Source of the DNA: Rouxiella chamberiensis
GTDB taxonomy: Bacteria; Pseudomonadota; Gammaproteobacteria; Enterobacterales; Enterobacteriaceae
Length of the DNA stretch: 64,000 bases
Direction of reading: 5' to 3'
Assembly (NCBI RefSeq): GCF_026967475.1
Contig: NZ_CP114058.1
Coordinates: forward strand, 2,356,001 to 2,420,000
Part shown: in pieces, positions 1-8,757 of the stretch
Numbering within the stretch: position 1 is the first letter of the stretch
Layout of the letters: each line of letters begins with the position of its first letter
Position numbers and translations under genes: made by a program
Notes under the pieces: generated by a model
Databases searched by the model: none
What the model saw: the letters and a program-made list of their open reading frames with translations, nothing else
Told to the model about the DNA's origin: nothing

Positions 1-189
1 GCTCATGTGCGTGTCTATCCATTCGAGCACCCTGACCGGTTCGTTCTCGAGTTTTAACAGCTGTTCCACGGCATCCTGCGCGGCGCTGTTCTCCACATGG
101 CGGGTGATTTTTTCACCCTCGCGGTGTTTCTTTACCAGGTAATTCCATTTCCAACCGCTCTCAAGGTTTTCCAGTTGCTGATATTTCAT
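1..189 (-). CDS. matP: MatP, Ter macrodomain organiser (N-terminal part, cut by window edge)
   Basis: Reading the minus strand from the ATG at 187-189 gives 63 residues beginning [20 protein letters not shown], which matches the N-terminus of MatP almost residue for residue. MatP binds matS sites and condenses the replication-terminus region; it works with ZapB at the divisome. Only the N-terminal DNA-binding region is present; the remaining roughly 85 residues lie outside the window. It is divergent from lonH, as in E. coli. Identity rests on sequence recognition plus position, so confidence is high although the gene is partial. Confidence 0.95.
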   Translation of the reverse strand, partial: MKYQQLENLESGWKWNYLVKKHREGEKITRHVENSAAQDAVEQLLKLENEPVRVLEWIDTHMS

Positions 190-410
190 CGCAAGCTCTT
201 CTGTGACCACGTAACGTAGATAAGCATAACAGCTTTATGTCACTTTTTACTCTACTAATCTCACTACGTGCTTAGGATCACAGCGCTTATTTTTTGCTCA
301 CCCGAGTCAGAATGTCACAACTCTGTGTGTAATGAGTCACTCTCGTGGTATCAAGCACGACGTATTCTTGTATAATCGCCCTTTCCCTATTAAAGACTAC
401 AGCTAACACA
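190..410. promoter_or_regulatory. matP-lonH divergent intergenic region with a -10 box for lonH
   Basis: A perfect TATAAT lies at 371-376, with no good -35 match at the usual distance. A transcript from it would start near 383. This is downstream of the GTG that opens the long reading frame at 345, so initiation there is unlikely and the TTG at 411 is favoured. I see no other clear operator here; a matP promoter must also lie in this stretch but I cannot place it. Confidence 0.5.
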
Positions 411-2174
411 TTGACCAATAACCGACTCGATTGGCAGCTCTTACTGCCGGATTCCACGCCATACCAGACAATTTTTGCTACAGCGGATCAGTTGGCCCCG
501 GTCGATTTTTCCGTGATTCAGCCGCGTCTCGAGAATGGACTTTCCCTGTTTTGCCACCCGAATTCGCGTCAGCGCTTTATGACCGTGAAAGGTCAGGAGA
601 GCCGGGACTATCTCGCGCGTCTGGCCGATGCCGTCAATGCGCTGCTGCCCGAAGCCGATGAACTGGTGGGCAGTCAGTATCAAATCGACGGTCGCAACAT
701 TCAGGTCCTTCCCGCGCAAGATCCCGAGGCTCCCTTCAGTGGCGCGTCGCACTGTCTTTATCAGGAATGGATTGAGGCTGAGCAACTGTTTGGCTGTGTC
801 CGCATTTATAAAGATCAGATTGAGCTGCAACCCGGTTTAATTCATCAGGTCAATGGTGGCGTACTGCTGCTGTCGGTGCGCGCGCTTCTCGCGCAGCCGC
901 TGCTCTGGCTGCGTTTAAAGCAGATGATCACCAACGAGCGCTATCATTGGGTTTCTCCCGATGAAACACGCCCGTTGCCGGTCAGCATTCCTTCCATGCC
1001 GCTGGATGTGAAACTGATTCTGGTTGGCGACCGCGTTTCTCTCGGCGAATTGAACGAGATGGAACCCGAGCTGCTCGAAACCGCGTTTTATGGTGAATTC
1101 GAAGCCGACCTGCCGCTTGCCGACAACGATGACATGGAAAAATGGTGTGCCTACGTCAACACCCTGGCCGATGAGCTTGAAATTCCGCGTCTTTCAGTCG
1201 ATGCCTGGCCGGAACTGCTGAAAGCTTCCGTACGTTTTAGCAACGATCAGGGCTGTCTGCCGCTGGACCCGACCTGGCTTTCTGCCCAGTTAACCGAAGC
1301 CGAACTTTATAATGACGAGCCTGCGCTGACCGCCAAGGCCTTCGACGCCGCCATCTCGACTCGCGCCTGGCGTGAGAGTTACCTGCAGGAAAGAATGCAG
1401 GACGAGATTGAGCTGGGTCAAATCATGATAGAGACGGAAGGCGAAGTCATTGGTCAGATCAATGGTCTTTCTGTGCTGGAATATCCGGGGCATCCGCGCG
1501 CCTTTGGCGAGCCTTCGCGCATTAGCTGCGTCGTTCACGCCGGTGACGGCGAATTCAACGACGTAGAAAGAAAGGCGGAACTGGGTGGCAATCTGCATGC
1601 CAAGGGCATGATGATTCTCCAGGCATTTCTGGTTTCAGAACTGGAACTCGATCAGCCCCTGCCCTTCTCGGCGTCAACGGTTTTCGAGCAGTCCTACGGC
1701 GAAGTCGATGGCGACAGCGCGTCGCTTGCCGAGCTCTGTGCGTTAATCAGCGCCCTGTCCATGCAGCCTATTACCCAGCAAATCGCCGTGACCGGCTCCG
1801 TGGATCAGTTCGGTAACGTGCAACCCATTGGCGGCGTGAATGAGAAAATCGAAGGATTTTTCGAAGTTTGCCAACGCCGTGAACTCACCGGCAAGCAGGG
1901 TGTCATTATTCCCACGGCCAACGTGAGAAATCTTTGTCTGCATCCTCAAGTGATCGAGGCCGTGCGTGAAGGCAAGTTCCATTTATGGTCAGTCGATAAC
2001 GCCGCCGACGCGCTGCCTATCCTGATAGGCTTACCCTATACTTCCATTGAAGAAAATGAAGAAACGCCTAACCTGCTGGCGCTGATTCAGGAACGCATTG
2101 CCCAGGTCACTGCCCTTGAGCGTCCGCGTTACCCGTGGCTGCTACGTTGGTTAAATTGGTTCTCCCGTAGCTGA
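411..2174 (+). CDS. ycbZ: Lon-like (S16 family) protease LonH/YcbZ
   Basis: 587 residues, close to E. coli YcbZ (586). The N-terminal half resembles the YcbZ-specific degenerate AAA-like region, and the C-terminal third is a Lon protease domain. The catalytic Ser lies in GDSASLAE (about residue 436) and the Lys in GGVNEKIEG (about residue 479). This 43-residue spacing is that of Lon (S679/K722). I choose the TTG at 411 because it aligns with the family N-terminus (MTNNRLDWQLL) and lies below the TATAAT at 371. Its substrates are poorly known. It lies upstream of fabA on the same strand, and the fabA operator overlaps its last codons. Confidence 0.93.
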   Translation: MTNNRLDWQLLLPDSTPYQTIFATADQLAPVDFSVIQPRLENGLSLFCHPNSRQRFMTVKGQESRDYLARLADAVNALLPEADELVGSQYQIDGRNIQVLPAQDPEAPFSGASHCLYQEWIEAEQLFGCVRIYKDQIELQPGLIHQVNGGVLLLSVRALLAQPLLWLRLKQMITNERYHWVSPDETRPLPVSIPSMPLDVKLILVGDRVSLGELNEMEPELLETAFYGEFEADLPLADNDDMEKWCAYVNTLADELEIPRLSVDAWPELLKASVRFSNDQGCLPLDPTWLSAQLTEAELYNDEPALTAKAFDAAISTRAWRESYLQERMQDEIELGQIMIETEGEVIGQINGLSVLEYPGHPRAFGEPSRISCVVHAGDGEFNDVERKAELGGNLHAKGMMILQAFLVSELELDQPLPFSASTVFEQSYGEVDGDSASLAELCALISALSMQPITQQIAVTGSVDQFGNVQPIGGVNEKIEGFFEVCQRRELTGKQGVIIPTANVRNLCLHPQVIEAVREGKFHLWSVDNAADALPILIGLPYTSIEENEETPNLLALIQERIAQVTALERPRYPWLLRWLNWFSRS

Positions 2175-2210
2175 TCGGACTTGTTCAGCGTACAGCTGTT
2201 AGCTAAGATG
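2169..2210 (+). promoter_or_regulatory. fabA promoter with FadR and FabR operators
   Basis: AGCTGATCGGACTTGTT (2169-2185) matches the FadR consensus at 14 of 16 defined positions and overlaps the lonH stop. It is followed by a -35 TTGTTC (2181-2186), a 17-nt spacer and a -10 TAAGAT (2204-2209). The spacer holds AGCGTACAGCTGTTAGCT (2187-2204), an imperfect palindrome that, as I recall it, differs from the E. coli fabA FabR site only in the central two bases. The layout therefore predicts activation by FadR at the -35 and repression by FabR between -35 and -10, as known for E. coli fabA. Confidence 0.85.
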
Positions 2211-2242
2211 CGTGCTTCAATAAAATAAGGCTTACATAAAAC

Positions 2243-2761
2243 ATGGTAGATAAACGCGAATCCTATACGAAAGAAGACCTCGAAGCCTCTGGCCGTAGCG
2301 AACTTTTCGGAGCAGGTGGCCCACCATTGCCGTCGGGCAATATGCTGATGATGGATCGCATCGTCAAAATGACCGAAGACGGCGGTAGCCATAACAAAGG
2401 CTACGTTGAAGCCGAATTGGATATCAATCCTGATTTGTGGTTCTTCAGTTGCCACTTCATCGGCGATCCGGTGATGCCGGGTTGTCTGGGTCTCGACGCC
2501 ATGTGGCAGCTGGTAGGATTCTACCTCGGCTGGCTGGGCGGCGAAGGTAAAGGCCGTGCGCTGGGCGTGGGCGAAGTGAAATTCACCGGTCAGGTTCTGC
2601 CGACCGCGAAGAAAGTCACCTACCGTCTGAACTTCAAACGCGTGATCAACCGTAAACTGATCATGGGTGTGGCAGATGGTGAAGTGCTGGTTGATGGCGA
2701 AGTGATCTACACCGCCACCGATCTGAAAGTGGGTCTGTTCAAAGACACGACTGCTTTCTAA
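2243..2761 (+). CDS. fabA: 3-hydroxydecanoyl-ACP dehydratase/isomerase FabA
   Basis: 172 residues, the normal FabA length. It dehydrates 3-hydroxyacyl-ACP and isomerises trans-2-decenoyl-ACP to the cis-3 form, which starts unsaturated fatty acid synthesis in the cytosol. The active-site His (about residue 71, in [14 protein letters not shown]) and Asp (about 85, in [10 protein letters not shown]) are present. The start [13 protein letters not shown] is the family start. The gene stands alone after lonH, has its own promoter with FadR and FabR sites, and ends at a hairpin directly after the stop codon. Confidence 0.98.
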   Translation: MVDKRESYTKEDLEASGRSELFGAGGPPLPSGNMLMMDRIVKMTEDGGSHNKGYVEAELDINPDLWFFSCHFIGDPVMPGCLGLDAMWQLVGFYLGWLGGEGKGRALGVGEVKFTGQVLPTAKKVTYRLNFKRVINRKLIMGVADGEVLVDGEVIYTATDLKVGLFKDTTAF

Positions 2762-2806
2762 AAAAATCTCCGCGCCATCTACCGAAGATAGCGCGGAGAT
2801 TATCCC
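2761..2806. terminator. Bidirectional terminator between fabA and rmf
   Basis: An 11-bp inverted repeat AATCTCCGCGC / GCGCGGAGATT with a 15-nt loop sits between the convergent genes. It is preceded by a run of A, which becomes a run of U for minus-strand transcripts, so the rmf-direction signal is the stronger one. Confidence 0.85.
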
Positions 2807-2827
2807 TTTCCTATCAGGGGGAGCCGC

Positions 2828-2995
2828 TTAAGCGTTTACTGCCCTGACCTCCATGGCTTCTCGCCAACCTCCAAGCCAGTGTGATCGCGCGTCTAGCGAT
2901 TGGTAAGGACAAATTTCTTTCGAACGTCCTCCAATTCCTGCTTGATAACCACGTGATTGTGCCCGTTCCAGGCGATCGCGTTTTTGTCTCTTCAT
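2828..2995 (-). CDS. rmf: Ribosome modulation factor Rmf
   Basis: A 55-codon reading frame on the minus strand starts MKRQKRDRLERAQSRGYQAG and contains GRSKEICPYQSL and HWLGGWREAM. These are the signature segments of Rmf, and the length equals E. coli Rmf (55). Rmf binds 70S ribosomes in stationary phase and pairs them into inactive 100S dimers. It is small, basic (rich in R/K) and convergent with fabA, exactly as in E. coli. It is short enough to be missed by ORF-length cut-offs. Expression is growth-phase controlled in relatives; I cannot identify its promoter with confidence. Confidence 0.96.
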   Translation of the reverse strand: MKRQKRDRLERAQSRGYQAGIGGRSKEICPYQSLDARSHWLGGWREAMEVRAVNA

Positions 2996-3192
2996 GCCTC
3001 GTGTCCCTCATTATTCAGGTCAAGTGGAAAGAAAAACAGTGGCGCACACTTACGTCCACATCTAAGAATTAGTCGCATTCCAGTTAAAGGTCAATGCGCA
3101 AAATTCACGCCATTGTCATAATTTTGCGCTATATTTATAGATTGCGCGCGAGCTAATCGCGCGGCCAAACCGCCAGGCAACTGATCGCCAAT

Positions 3193-3236
3193 AAAAAAAT
3201 CCCGACGCCTGCCTGCACAGGAATCGGGATTTTTTA
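3193..3236 (-). terminator. Terminator of the pqi operon
   Basis: The minus strand reads AAAAATCCCGA, a 20-nt loop that itself contains a short CCTG/CAGG stem, then TCGGGATTTTTTT. It sits 20 bp after the pqiC stop codon and has U runs on both sides of the stem. Confidence 0.85.
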
Positions 3237-3255
3237 TCGATCTAATTAAAAAAAT

Positions 3256-3846
3256 TTATCTAATTTGTGAAGCAATACTGCTGGCTTCCTGCTGCCATCC
3301 GCTCGCCAGAGTTCGGACCAGCGCATCGTAACCGTCTTCATCCTGCTTCAAGACGGTATTGAAGGTGTGCTGGCTTACCTGCCCATCCTTGCTCAACGTC
3401 CATGAGCCGCTTATCACGGCCCTGCCATCATGACGCCCGTGGAAGCCTGTCACATTCACCGACAACTCCTCCTGGGAGCCGTCAGAGGCCTGCTGACTCG
3501 ACACGACCCAACCCGGCAAATCGCGGCCGAGATAGGTTTGCAGCGTCTGCTGCAATTGCTGGTCAAGCGGACTCGCCCACAGGTTGTTGGCCGCCATCAC
3601 GTATTGCACATCGTTGGTCTGGTACACCAGCCCCGAATTGGAGCTGTTGAGGAAATCGGCCACGTTGACCTGCGAAATCCACAGTCTGTGCGGCTCCGTC
3701 ACCGGCAGCAAGCCGCCATTGACGGAAGACGTTGCGCTGACCGTGGCCGACGGATTGAGCGTCGGCAATTGATAGTAGGTCTTTTTGGCGTCACTGCTGC
3801 AGGCCGCCAGAAACAACGTTAAGACGACAGGTATCCATTTCATCAT
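3256..3846 (-). CDS. pqiC: PqiC, outer-membrane lipoprotein of the Pqi lipid-transport system
   Basis: 196 residues with a lipoprotein signal: a short basic start, a hydrophobic stretch and the lipobox LAACSS near residue 16. The rest fits the PqiC/YmbA family (ABC-type transport auxiliary fold). PqiC anchors in the outer membrane and forms a ring that docks the PqiB tube. Its ATG overlaps the pqiB stop by one base (TAATG), so translation is coupled. Two adjacent Met codons (3846, 3843) are both possible starts. The terminator at 3193-3236 closes the operon. Confidence 0.93.
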   Translation of the reverse strand: MMKWIPVVLTLFLAACSSDAKKTYYQLPTLNPSATVSATSSVNGGLLPVTEPHRLWISQVNVADFLNSSNSGLVYQTNDVQYVMAANNLWASPLDQQLQQTLQTYLGRDLPGWVVSSQQASDGSQEELSVNVTGFHGRHDGRAVISGSWTLSKDGQVSQHTFNTVLKQDEDGYDALVRTLASGWQQEASSIASQIR

Positions 3847-5507
3847 TATTTGGCCTTCTTCGGCTGAGGATCATCTTGCCCGGGGGCGGCGAATACCAGC
3901 GCATTGCTCTTCTGATTCAGAGTTTTCAGCACCGGTTGCAGTTCACGCAAGGTTTCATCCAGACGCTGCATATCCCCGACCATCTTGTTGTAGGCCGGTG
4001 AACCAGGCTGGAAGCCCTTCATGCTGCGATTAAGCTGCGTCAGGGTTTTCTGCATGTCCTGCGGCAGATTTTTCATCTCTTTGCTCGACACGATGGCGTT
4101 GAGCGAATCGATGGTTTTCTGCGTCGACTGCAACGTTTTCTGGCTCTGCGCCAACGTTTTGGTCGCTTCGTTGATCATCGGATTCAGCGGCAGCGCGTTT
4201 ATCTTGTCGAGCGTCGCCATCAGTTTCTGCTGAATCTGCGCCAGTCCGCCGCTCACTGTCGGCAGCAGCGCCTGACCGTCGACCGAGTACGGGCCTTTCC
4301 ACGGCTTGGCGTTTGGATAGAAGTCCAGGTCGATGTACAGCGAGCCGGTCAGCAGGTTCGCCGACTTCAGCGACGCGCGCAGTCCGCCTTTCAGCGCTTC
4401 CTGAAGACGCGCATCCATGTTGAAGTCCTTGCCCAGCAGCTTGTTGAAGCGCTCGGGTTCGATACGAATCAGCACCGGAATACGGTAATCGTTGTCTATC
4501 TGCTTGCCGAGTCCCAGCGCCTGATACGGAACCTGACCCACAGTACCCAGACGAATCCCGCGGAATTCGACCGGCGCACCCGGCTGTAGACCGCGCACGG
4601 AGTCGCTGAAGAACAGCACATAATCGGTATGATTGGTGTAGAGCGAATCCTGAATGCTGCGCTGATCGTTGAACAGCGCGTAGGTTGCACTGTTTTCGGC
4701 TTTCGCGCCCTGCTCCCAGCCGTCCGGCACGTCAAAGCTTACGCCGCCGCTAAACAGCGTGGTCAGCGAGCCCATTTCGACGCGAATACCGGCCGAAGAC
4801 ATATCGAAGTTCACGCCGCTCTCTTTCCAGAAACGCACATTGCTGGTGACCAACCCGTCGTAAGGCGAGCGGACAAACAGCTGATAGCGAATCTTGCGCG
4901 TTTGCGGGTCGAAGTGGCTGGTTTCGACCGTACCGACCTGGAAACCGCGGAACAGCACAGGATCGCCCGGATTAAGCTGACCGGCGCGATCGCTTGTCAG
5001 CACCACGCGGATCCCCTTGGCATCCGGCGAGGCCAGCGGCGGAGAGTCCATCAGATCATACTGCTCTTTTTCTTCGCCCTTGGAACCGGCCTGCAACTGA
5101 ATGTAGGCGCCCGACAGCAAGGTGCCGAGTCCGGAAATGCCTTCGCGTCCGACCTGCGGCTTGACGACCCAGAATACGGAATCGTCCCTGAGCATTTTTT
5201 CCATGCCCGAATCAAGGCGTGCCTTGATGATAACCTGCTGCAAGTCTTCGCTCAGGCTCACGGTTTCCACCTGCCCGACGTTGACGTTGCGGCTTTTGAT
5301 GGTGGTTTTACCGGCTTCGATACCTTCGGCGGAAGAGGTAATCAGGGTCACTTCCGGCCCCTGATGGCTAAAGTGATAAAACAGGATCCAGGCACCGATT
5401 AAGGCGGTCAGCACCGGAATAATCCACACCGGAGACCAGCGCTTGATTTTGCCGACCTCCGCCACGCCCGAGGTGTTCTCCTCGTGGGCAGACTTATTTT
5501 CCGACAT
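3846..5507 (-). CDS. pqiB: PqiB, MCE-domain periplasmic lipid-transport tube
   Basis: 553 residues (E. coli 546). One N-terminal membrane helix (about residues 25-47, SPVWIIPVLTALIGAWILF) is followed by three MCE domains (about 50-140, 165-260 and 290-400) and a long C-terminal helical region that forms the needle-like tube. PqiB spans the periplasm between PqiA and PqiC and is thought to move lipids; the genes are paraquat-inducible in E. coli. It overlaps the end of pqiA by 14 bp and touches pqiC. The reading frame is intact, unlike pqiA. Confidence 0.96.
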   Translation of the reverse strand: MSENKSAHEENTSGVAEVGKIKRWSPVWIIPVLTALIGAWILFYHFSHQGPEVTLITSSAEGIEAGKTTIKSRNVNVGQVETVSLSEDLQQVIIKARLDSGMEKMLRDDSVFWVVKPQVGREGISGLGTLLSGAYIQLQAGSKGEEKEQYDLMDSPPLASPDAKGIRVVLTSDRAGQLNPGDPVLFRGFQVGTVETSHFDPQTRKIRYQLFVRSPYDGLVTSNVRFWKESGVNFDMSSAGIRVEMGSLTTLFSGGVSFDVPDGWEQGAKAENSATYALFNDQRSIQDSLYTNHTDYVLFFSDSVRGLQPGAPVEFRGIRLGTVGQVPYQALGLGKQIDNDYRIPVLIRIEPERFNKLLGKDFNMDARLQEALKGGLRASLKSANLLTGSLYIDLDFYPNAKPWKGPYSVDGQALLPTVSGGLAQIQQKLMATLDKINALPLNPMINEATKTLAQSQKTLQSTQKTIDSLNAIVSSKEMKNLPQDMQKTLTQLNRSMKGFQPGSPAYNKMVGDMQRLDETLRELQPVLKTLNQKSNALVFAAPGQDDPQPKKAK

Positions 5508-6760
5508 CGAGTTGTTCCTTGTTTTCAGTGGTTCCTGAACGATCCCAAATCAGTCGGGGATCGAATGTATTGGCGGCGAACATGGTGAGGATAACCACCG
5601 CAGCAAAGAGCAATGCGCCGATATCCGGATAAATACTCATTAATTGCCCCATTCTGACCAGCGCCGAGAGCACCGCAATCACGAACCACGTCAATCATCG
5701 ACCAGCGGCCAACGAATTCCACGACCTCGTAAATCACGTGCAGCCGTTCACGGTCTATTTTCTTGTGACTGTTGGCATCCCAGCACAGGCGGCCGATAGC
5801 CAGCATTTTCAGCGACGGCACCATGATACTGGCAATAAAAATGACGCCTGCAATCGGGTAGGAGCCTTCGCCCCACAGCAGCACAACCCCGGCCATAATC
5901 GTCGACGGCATCTTGGAGCCTAATACCTGCGTAATCATGATAGGCAGCATATTGGCCGGGATATACAGCATGATTGACGTCACCAGCAGCGCCATCGTCC
6001 ATTGCAGACTGTGTTTTTTGCGGGCATGACCCGTACTGCCGCAGCGCGGACACTGTGTCTGCTGCACCGGCAAGATAGCCATGCAGCACTGACAGGAACG
6101 CAGCCCCTGCGACAACCCGCTCCTGCCGATTTTCAGCGGCTGAGCGATGGCCGGTGCCGGCGAAAGCTGACGCCATAACCACAGGCGATCCGTGCACTGA
6201 AAGGCGCGAACCTGAAGCAGACAGAACAGCACATACGGAACAAAACTGGTGCCCACGCCGACGTCGCCATAGGCAATCAGCTTGACGAAGCTGACCAGCA
6301 CACCGGCGAGGAAAATCTCCACCATGCACCAGGACTTGAGATGGAACAGCAGCCAGCCGAGGCGAACACTCCAGCGACGCGGCATTTTCACCGGTTTGCA
6401 CAGCAGAATAATCGACAGCATGCACAGCGCCGGGATCATCTGCACCACAATCATGAACAGCGAGGCGAGGCTGGCGTAGTTTTCATCCACCAGCACCTGC
6501 GGGATCTGAATCAGCATGACTTCACTGCTCAGCCCTTTGACATTCATGTTGACGAAGGGAAACAGGTTGGCGAGCAGCAGCATAAACAGCGCAGAAAGCG
6601 CGTAACCGACCGGACGTCTGTGCGGCTCCCGCCAGCGCATGGTCAAGGTGGTTTTACAACGGGGGCAGTTGGCCTTCTGGCCATATTGCAGGTCGGGCAG
6701 CGTCACCAACAAATCGCATTGGGGACACAGGATGTGCGGGTCATGAGAGTGTGAACACAC
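5494..6760 (-). CDS. pqiA: PqiA, inner-membrane protein (frameshifted in this sequence)
   Basis: A polytopic membrane protein with two PqiA domains. Each is headed by a rubredoxin-like double CxxC: CPQCDLL...CPRCKT near the start and CQCCMAIL...CPRCGS near residue 210. The frame breaks after GRWSMIDV: an extra C at 5686-5687 turns the expected MIDVFVIAVLSALVRMG into another frame, and the expected end (to DPRLIWDRSG...) continues in the next frame to 5494. Removing one base gives 421 residues (E. coli 417). I choose the GTG at 6760, which follows GAGGAG by 6 nt and aligns with the family start. Probably a sequence error rather than a dead gene. Confidence 0.9.
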
Positions 6761-6798
6761 ATTCAACTCCTCAATGGCGGAACACGGGGAGAAACCAG

Positions 6799-6836
6799 GT
6801 CCCCACCGCTTCTCCGGCAGGGAGAAACGGGGGGAC
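6799..6836 (-). other. Very stable hairpin between uup and pqiA
   Basis: On the minus strand a 16-nt arm (GTCCCCCCGTTTCTCC) pairs with the arm after a 5-nt loop with one bulged base and one G-U pair. There is no U run after it, so it is not a standard terminator. It lies 39 nt before the pqiA GTG and 12 nt after the uup stop. It may set relative expression of uup and pqiABC or protect mRNA ends. Confidence 0.7.
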
Positions 6837-6847
6837 AAGACGCCATA

Positions 6848-8752
6848 TTAGCCGTTTTTCTGGGCTTCAAGCGCTTCCCAGCGCTCAAACGCCTGCTCGA
6901 GTTCGAGCTCGGCGCTGGCGAGGGCGTTCAATACCTGCTGGGTTTCATCGTGAGGACGCGTAAAGAAGCTGGCGTCGCTCATCTGTTTGCCCAGATCTTC
7001 AATCAGCACTTCCAACTCGCTGATTTTCTGAGGCAACTGCTCCAGCTCGCGTTGTTGATTGTAGCTCATTTTACCCGCTGCGCGTTTTACCGGCTCGGAC
7101 TTGGGTGCCGCAGGCGCCTTGGTCTCGACCGGCGGCGCGCTGCGCAGGATACGCTGCGAGCTGCGCTGGTGGTGCGCGTCGTGATAACCGCCTACGTAGC
7201 TGTTGATCACGCCGTTGCCTTCGTAGATCCAGCATTCGGTGGCAGAGTTGTCGACGAATTCACGGTCGTGACTTACCAGCATCACGGTGCCCTGATAGCT
7301 GTCGATCAGCTCTTCCAGCAGTTCCAGCGTTTCAACATCCAGGTCATTGGTCGGTTCATCGAGAATCAGCAGGTTACTTGGACGCAGGAACAGTTTGGCC
7401 AGCAGCAGACGGTTACGTTCCCCGCCCGACAGCGCCTTGACCGGGGTCATGGCGCGTTTCGGGTGGAACAGGAAGTCTTGCAGATAGCCCAGCACGTGAC
7501 GTGAACGGCCATTGACCATGACTTCCTGCTTGCCTTCGGCCAGGTTATCCATCACGGTGCGCTCAGGATCAAGCTCGGCGCGGTGCTGGTCGAAGTAGGC
7601 CACTTCCAGTTTGGTGCCGCAGTGTACGCGACCGCTGTCGGCGGCAATCTGGCTCAGCATCAGTTTCAGCAAGGTGGTTTTGCCGCAGCCGTTAGGCCCG
7701 ACCAGAGCAATCTTGTCGCCGCGCATCACCTGTGCGGTGAAGTGGCTGACCAGCTGCTTGCCGCCCACGCTGTAGCTGACATCTTCCATCTCGAAGACGA
7801 TTTTGCCGGAGCTTACCGCTTCTACAACCTGCATCTTCGCCGTGCCCATGACTTCGCGGCGATCGGAGCGCTCTTTACGCAACGCTTTCAGAGCGCGAAC
7901 ACGGCCTTCGTTACGCGTGCGTCGTGCCTTGATGCCCTGACGGATCCACACTTCTTCCTGCGCCAGTTTTTTGTCGAATTCGGCGTTTTGCAACTCTTCA
8001 ACGCGCAGCGCTTCTTCTTTACTGGTCAGATACAGCTCGTAATTGCCCGGATAAGACACCAGCTTGCCGCGATCGAGGTCGACGATGCGGGTTGCCATGT
8101 TGCGGATAAACGAACGGTCGTGCGAGATAAAGATAATGCTGCCCTGGAACTCTTTCAGAAACTCTTCCAGCCAGGCGATGCTTTCGATATCCAGGTGGTT
8201 GGTCGGTTCGTCAAGCAGCAGAACCTGCGGCGAGCTGACCAGCGCACGGCCCAGCGCCGCTTTGCGCAGCCAGCCGCCGGAGAGAGCAGAAAGCTCGGTA
8301 TCGCCGTCCAGACCCAGTTGCAGCAGCACTTCGCTGATACGGCTATCGAGCTGCCACAGACCCTGGTGGTCGAGGATCTCCATAATCTGCGCCAGCTTGT
8401 TCATGTTCTTTTCGCTAGGATCGGTTTCGACCAGATGCGAAATGGCGTGATAGGCCTTGAGGTGCTCGGCCTGTTCGGAAACGCCTTCGGAAACGAAATC
8501 GAACACGGTACCCGCCACGTTGCGCGGGGGATCCTGTTGCAGACGCGCCACAATCAGGTCTTGTTCATAGATGATACGACCATCGTCCAGCGGCACTTCG
8601 CGGTTGATAATCTTCATCAGGGTCGATTTGCCCGCGCCGTTACGCCCAACCAGACAGACGCGCTCGTTAGGTTCGATATGGAGTTCGGTGTTGTCTAAAA
8701 TCGGTGCATCGCTGAACGACAGCCAGGCACCCGACATGCTAATTAACGACAT
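6848..8752 (-). CDS. uup: Uup, ABC-F family ATPase
   Basis: 634 residues (E. coli 635) with two soluble ATPase domains and no membrane helices. Domain 1 (about 1-250) has Walker A GRNGAGKST, signature LSGGW and Walker B LLLDEPTNHLD. Domain 2 (about 315-530) has GPNGCGKTT, LSGGE and LILDEPTNDLD. A linker lies between them and a C-terminal coiled-coil tail (about 560-634) carries the DNA-binding function known for Uup. ABC-F proteins act on ribosomes; uup mutants in E. coli raise precise excision of transposons. It follows rlmL with a 5-bp gap and precedes pqiABC, as in E. coli. Confidence 0.96.
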   Translation of the reverse strand: MSLISMSGAWLSFSDAPILDNTELHIEPNERVCLVGRNGAGKSTLMKIINREVPLDDGRIIYEQDLIVARLQQDPPRNVAGTVFDFVSEGVSEQAEHLKAYHAISHLVETDPSEKNMNKLAQIMEILDHQGLWQLDSRISEVLLQLGLDGDTELSALSGGWLRKAALGRALVSSPQVLLLDEPTNHLDIESIAWLEEFLKEFQGSIIFISHDRSFIRNMATRIVDLDRGKLVSYPGNYELYLTSKEEALRVEELQNAEFDKKLAQEEVWIRQGIKARRTRNEGRVRALKALRKERSDRREVMGTAKMQVVEAVSSGKIVFEMEDVSYSVGGKQLVSHFTAQVMRGDKIALVGPNGCGKTTLLKLMLSQIAADSGRVHCGTKLEVAYFDQHRAELDPERTVMDNLAEGKQEVMVNGRSRHVLGYLQDFLFHPKRAMTPVKALSGGERNRLLLAKLFLRPSNLLILDEPTNDLDVETLELLEELIDSYQGTVMLVSHDREFVDNSATECWIYEGNGVINSYVGGYHDAHHQRSSQRILRSAPPVETKAPAAPKSEPVKRAAGKMSYNQQRELEQLPQKISELEVLIEDLGKQMSDASFFTRPHDETQQVLNALASAELELEQAFERWEALEAQKNG

Positions 8753-8757
8753 AGACT

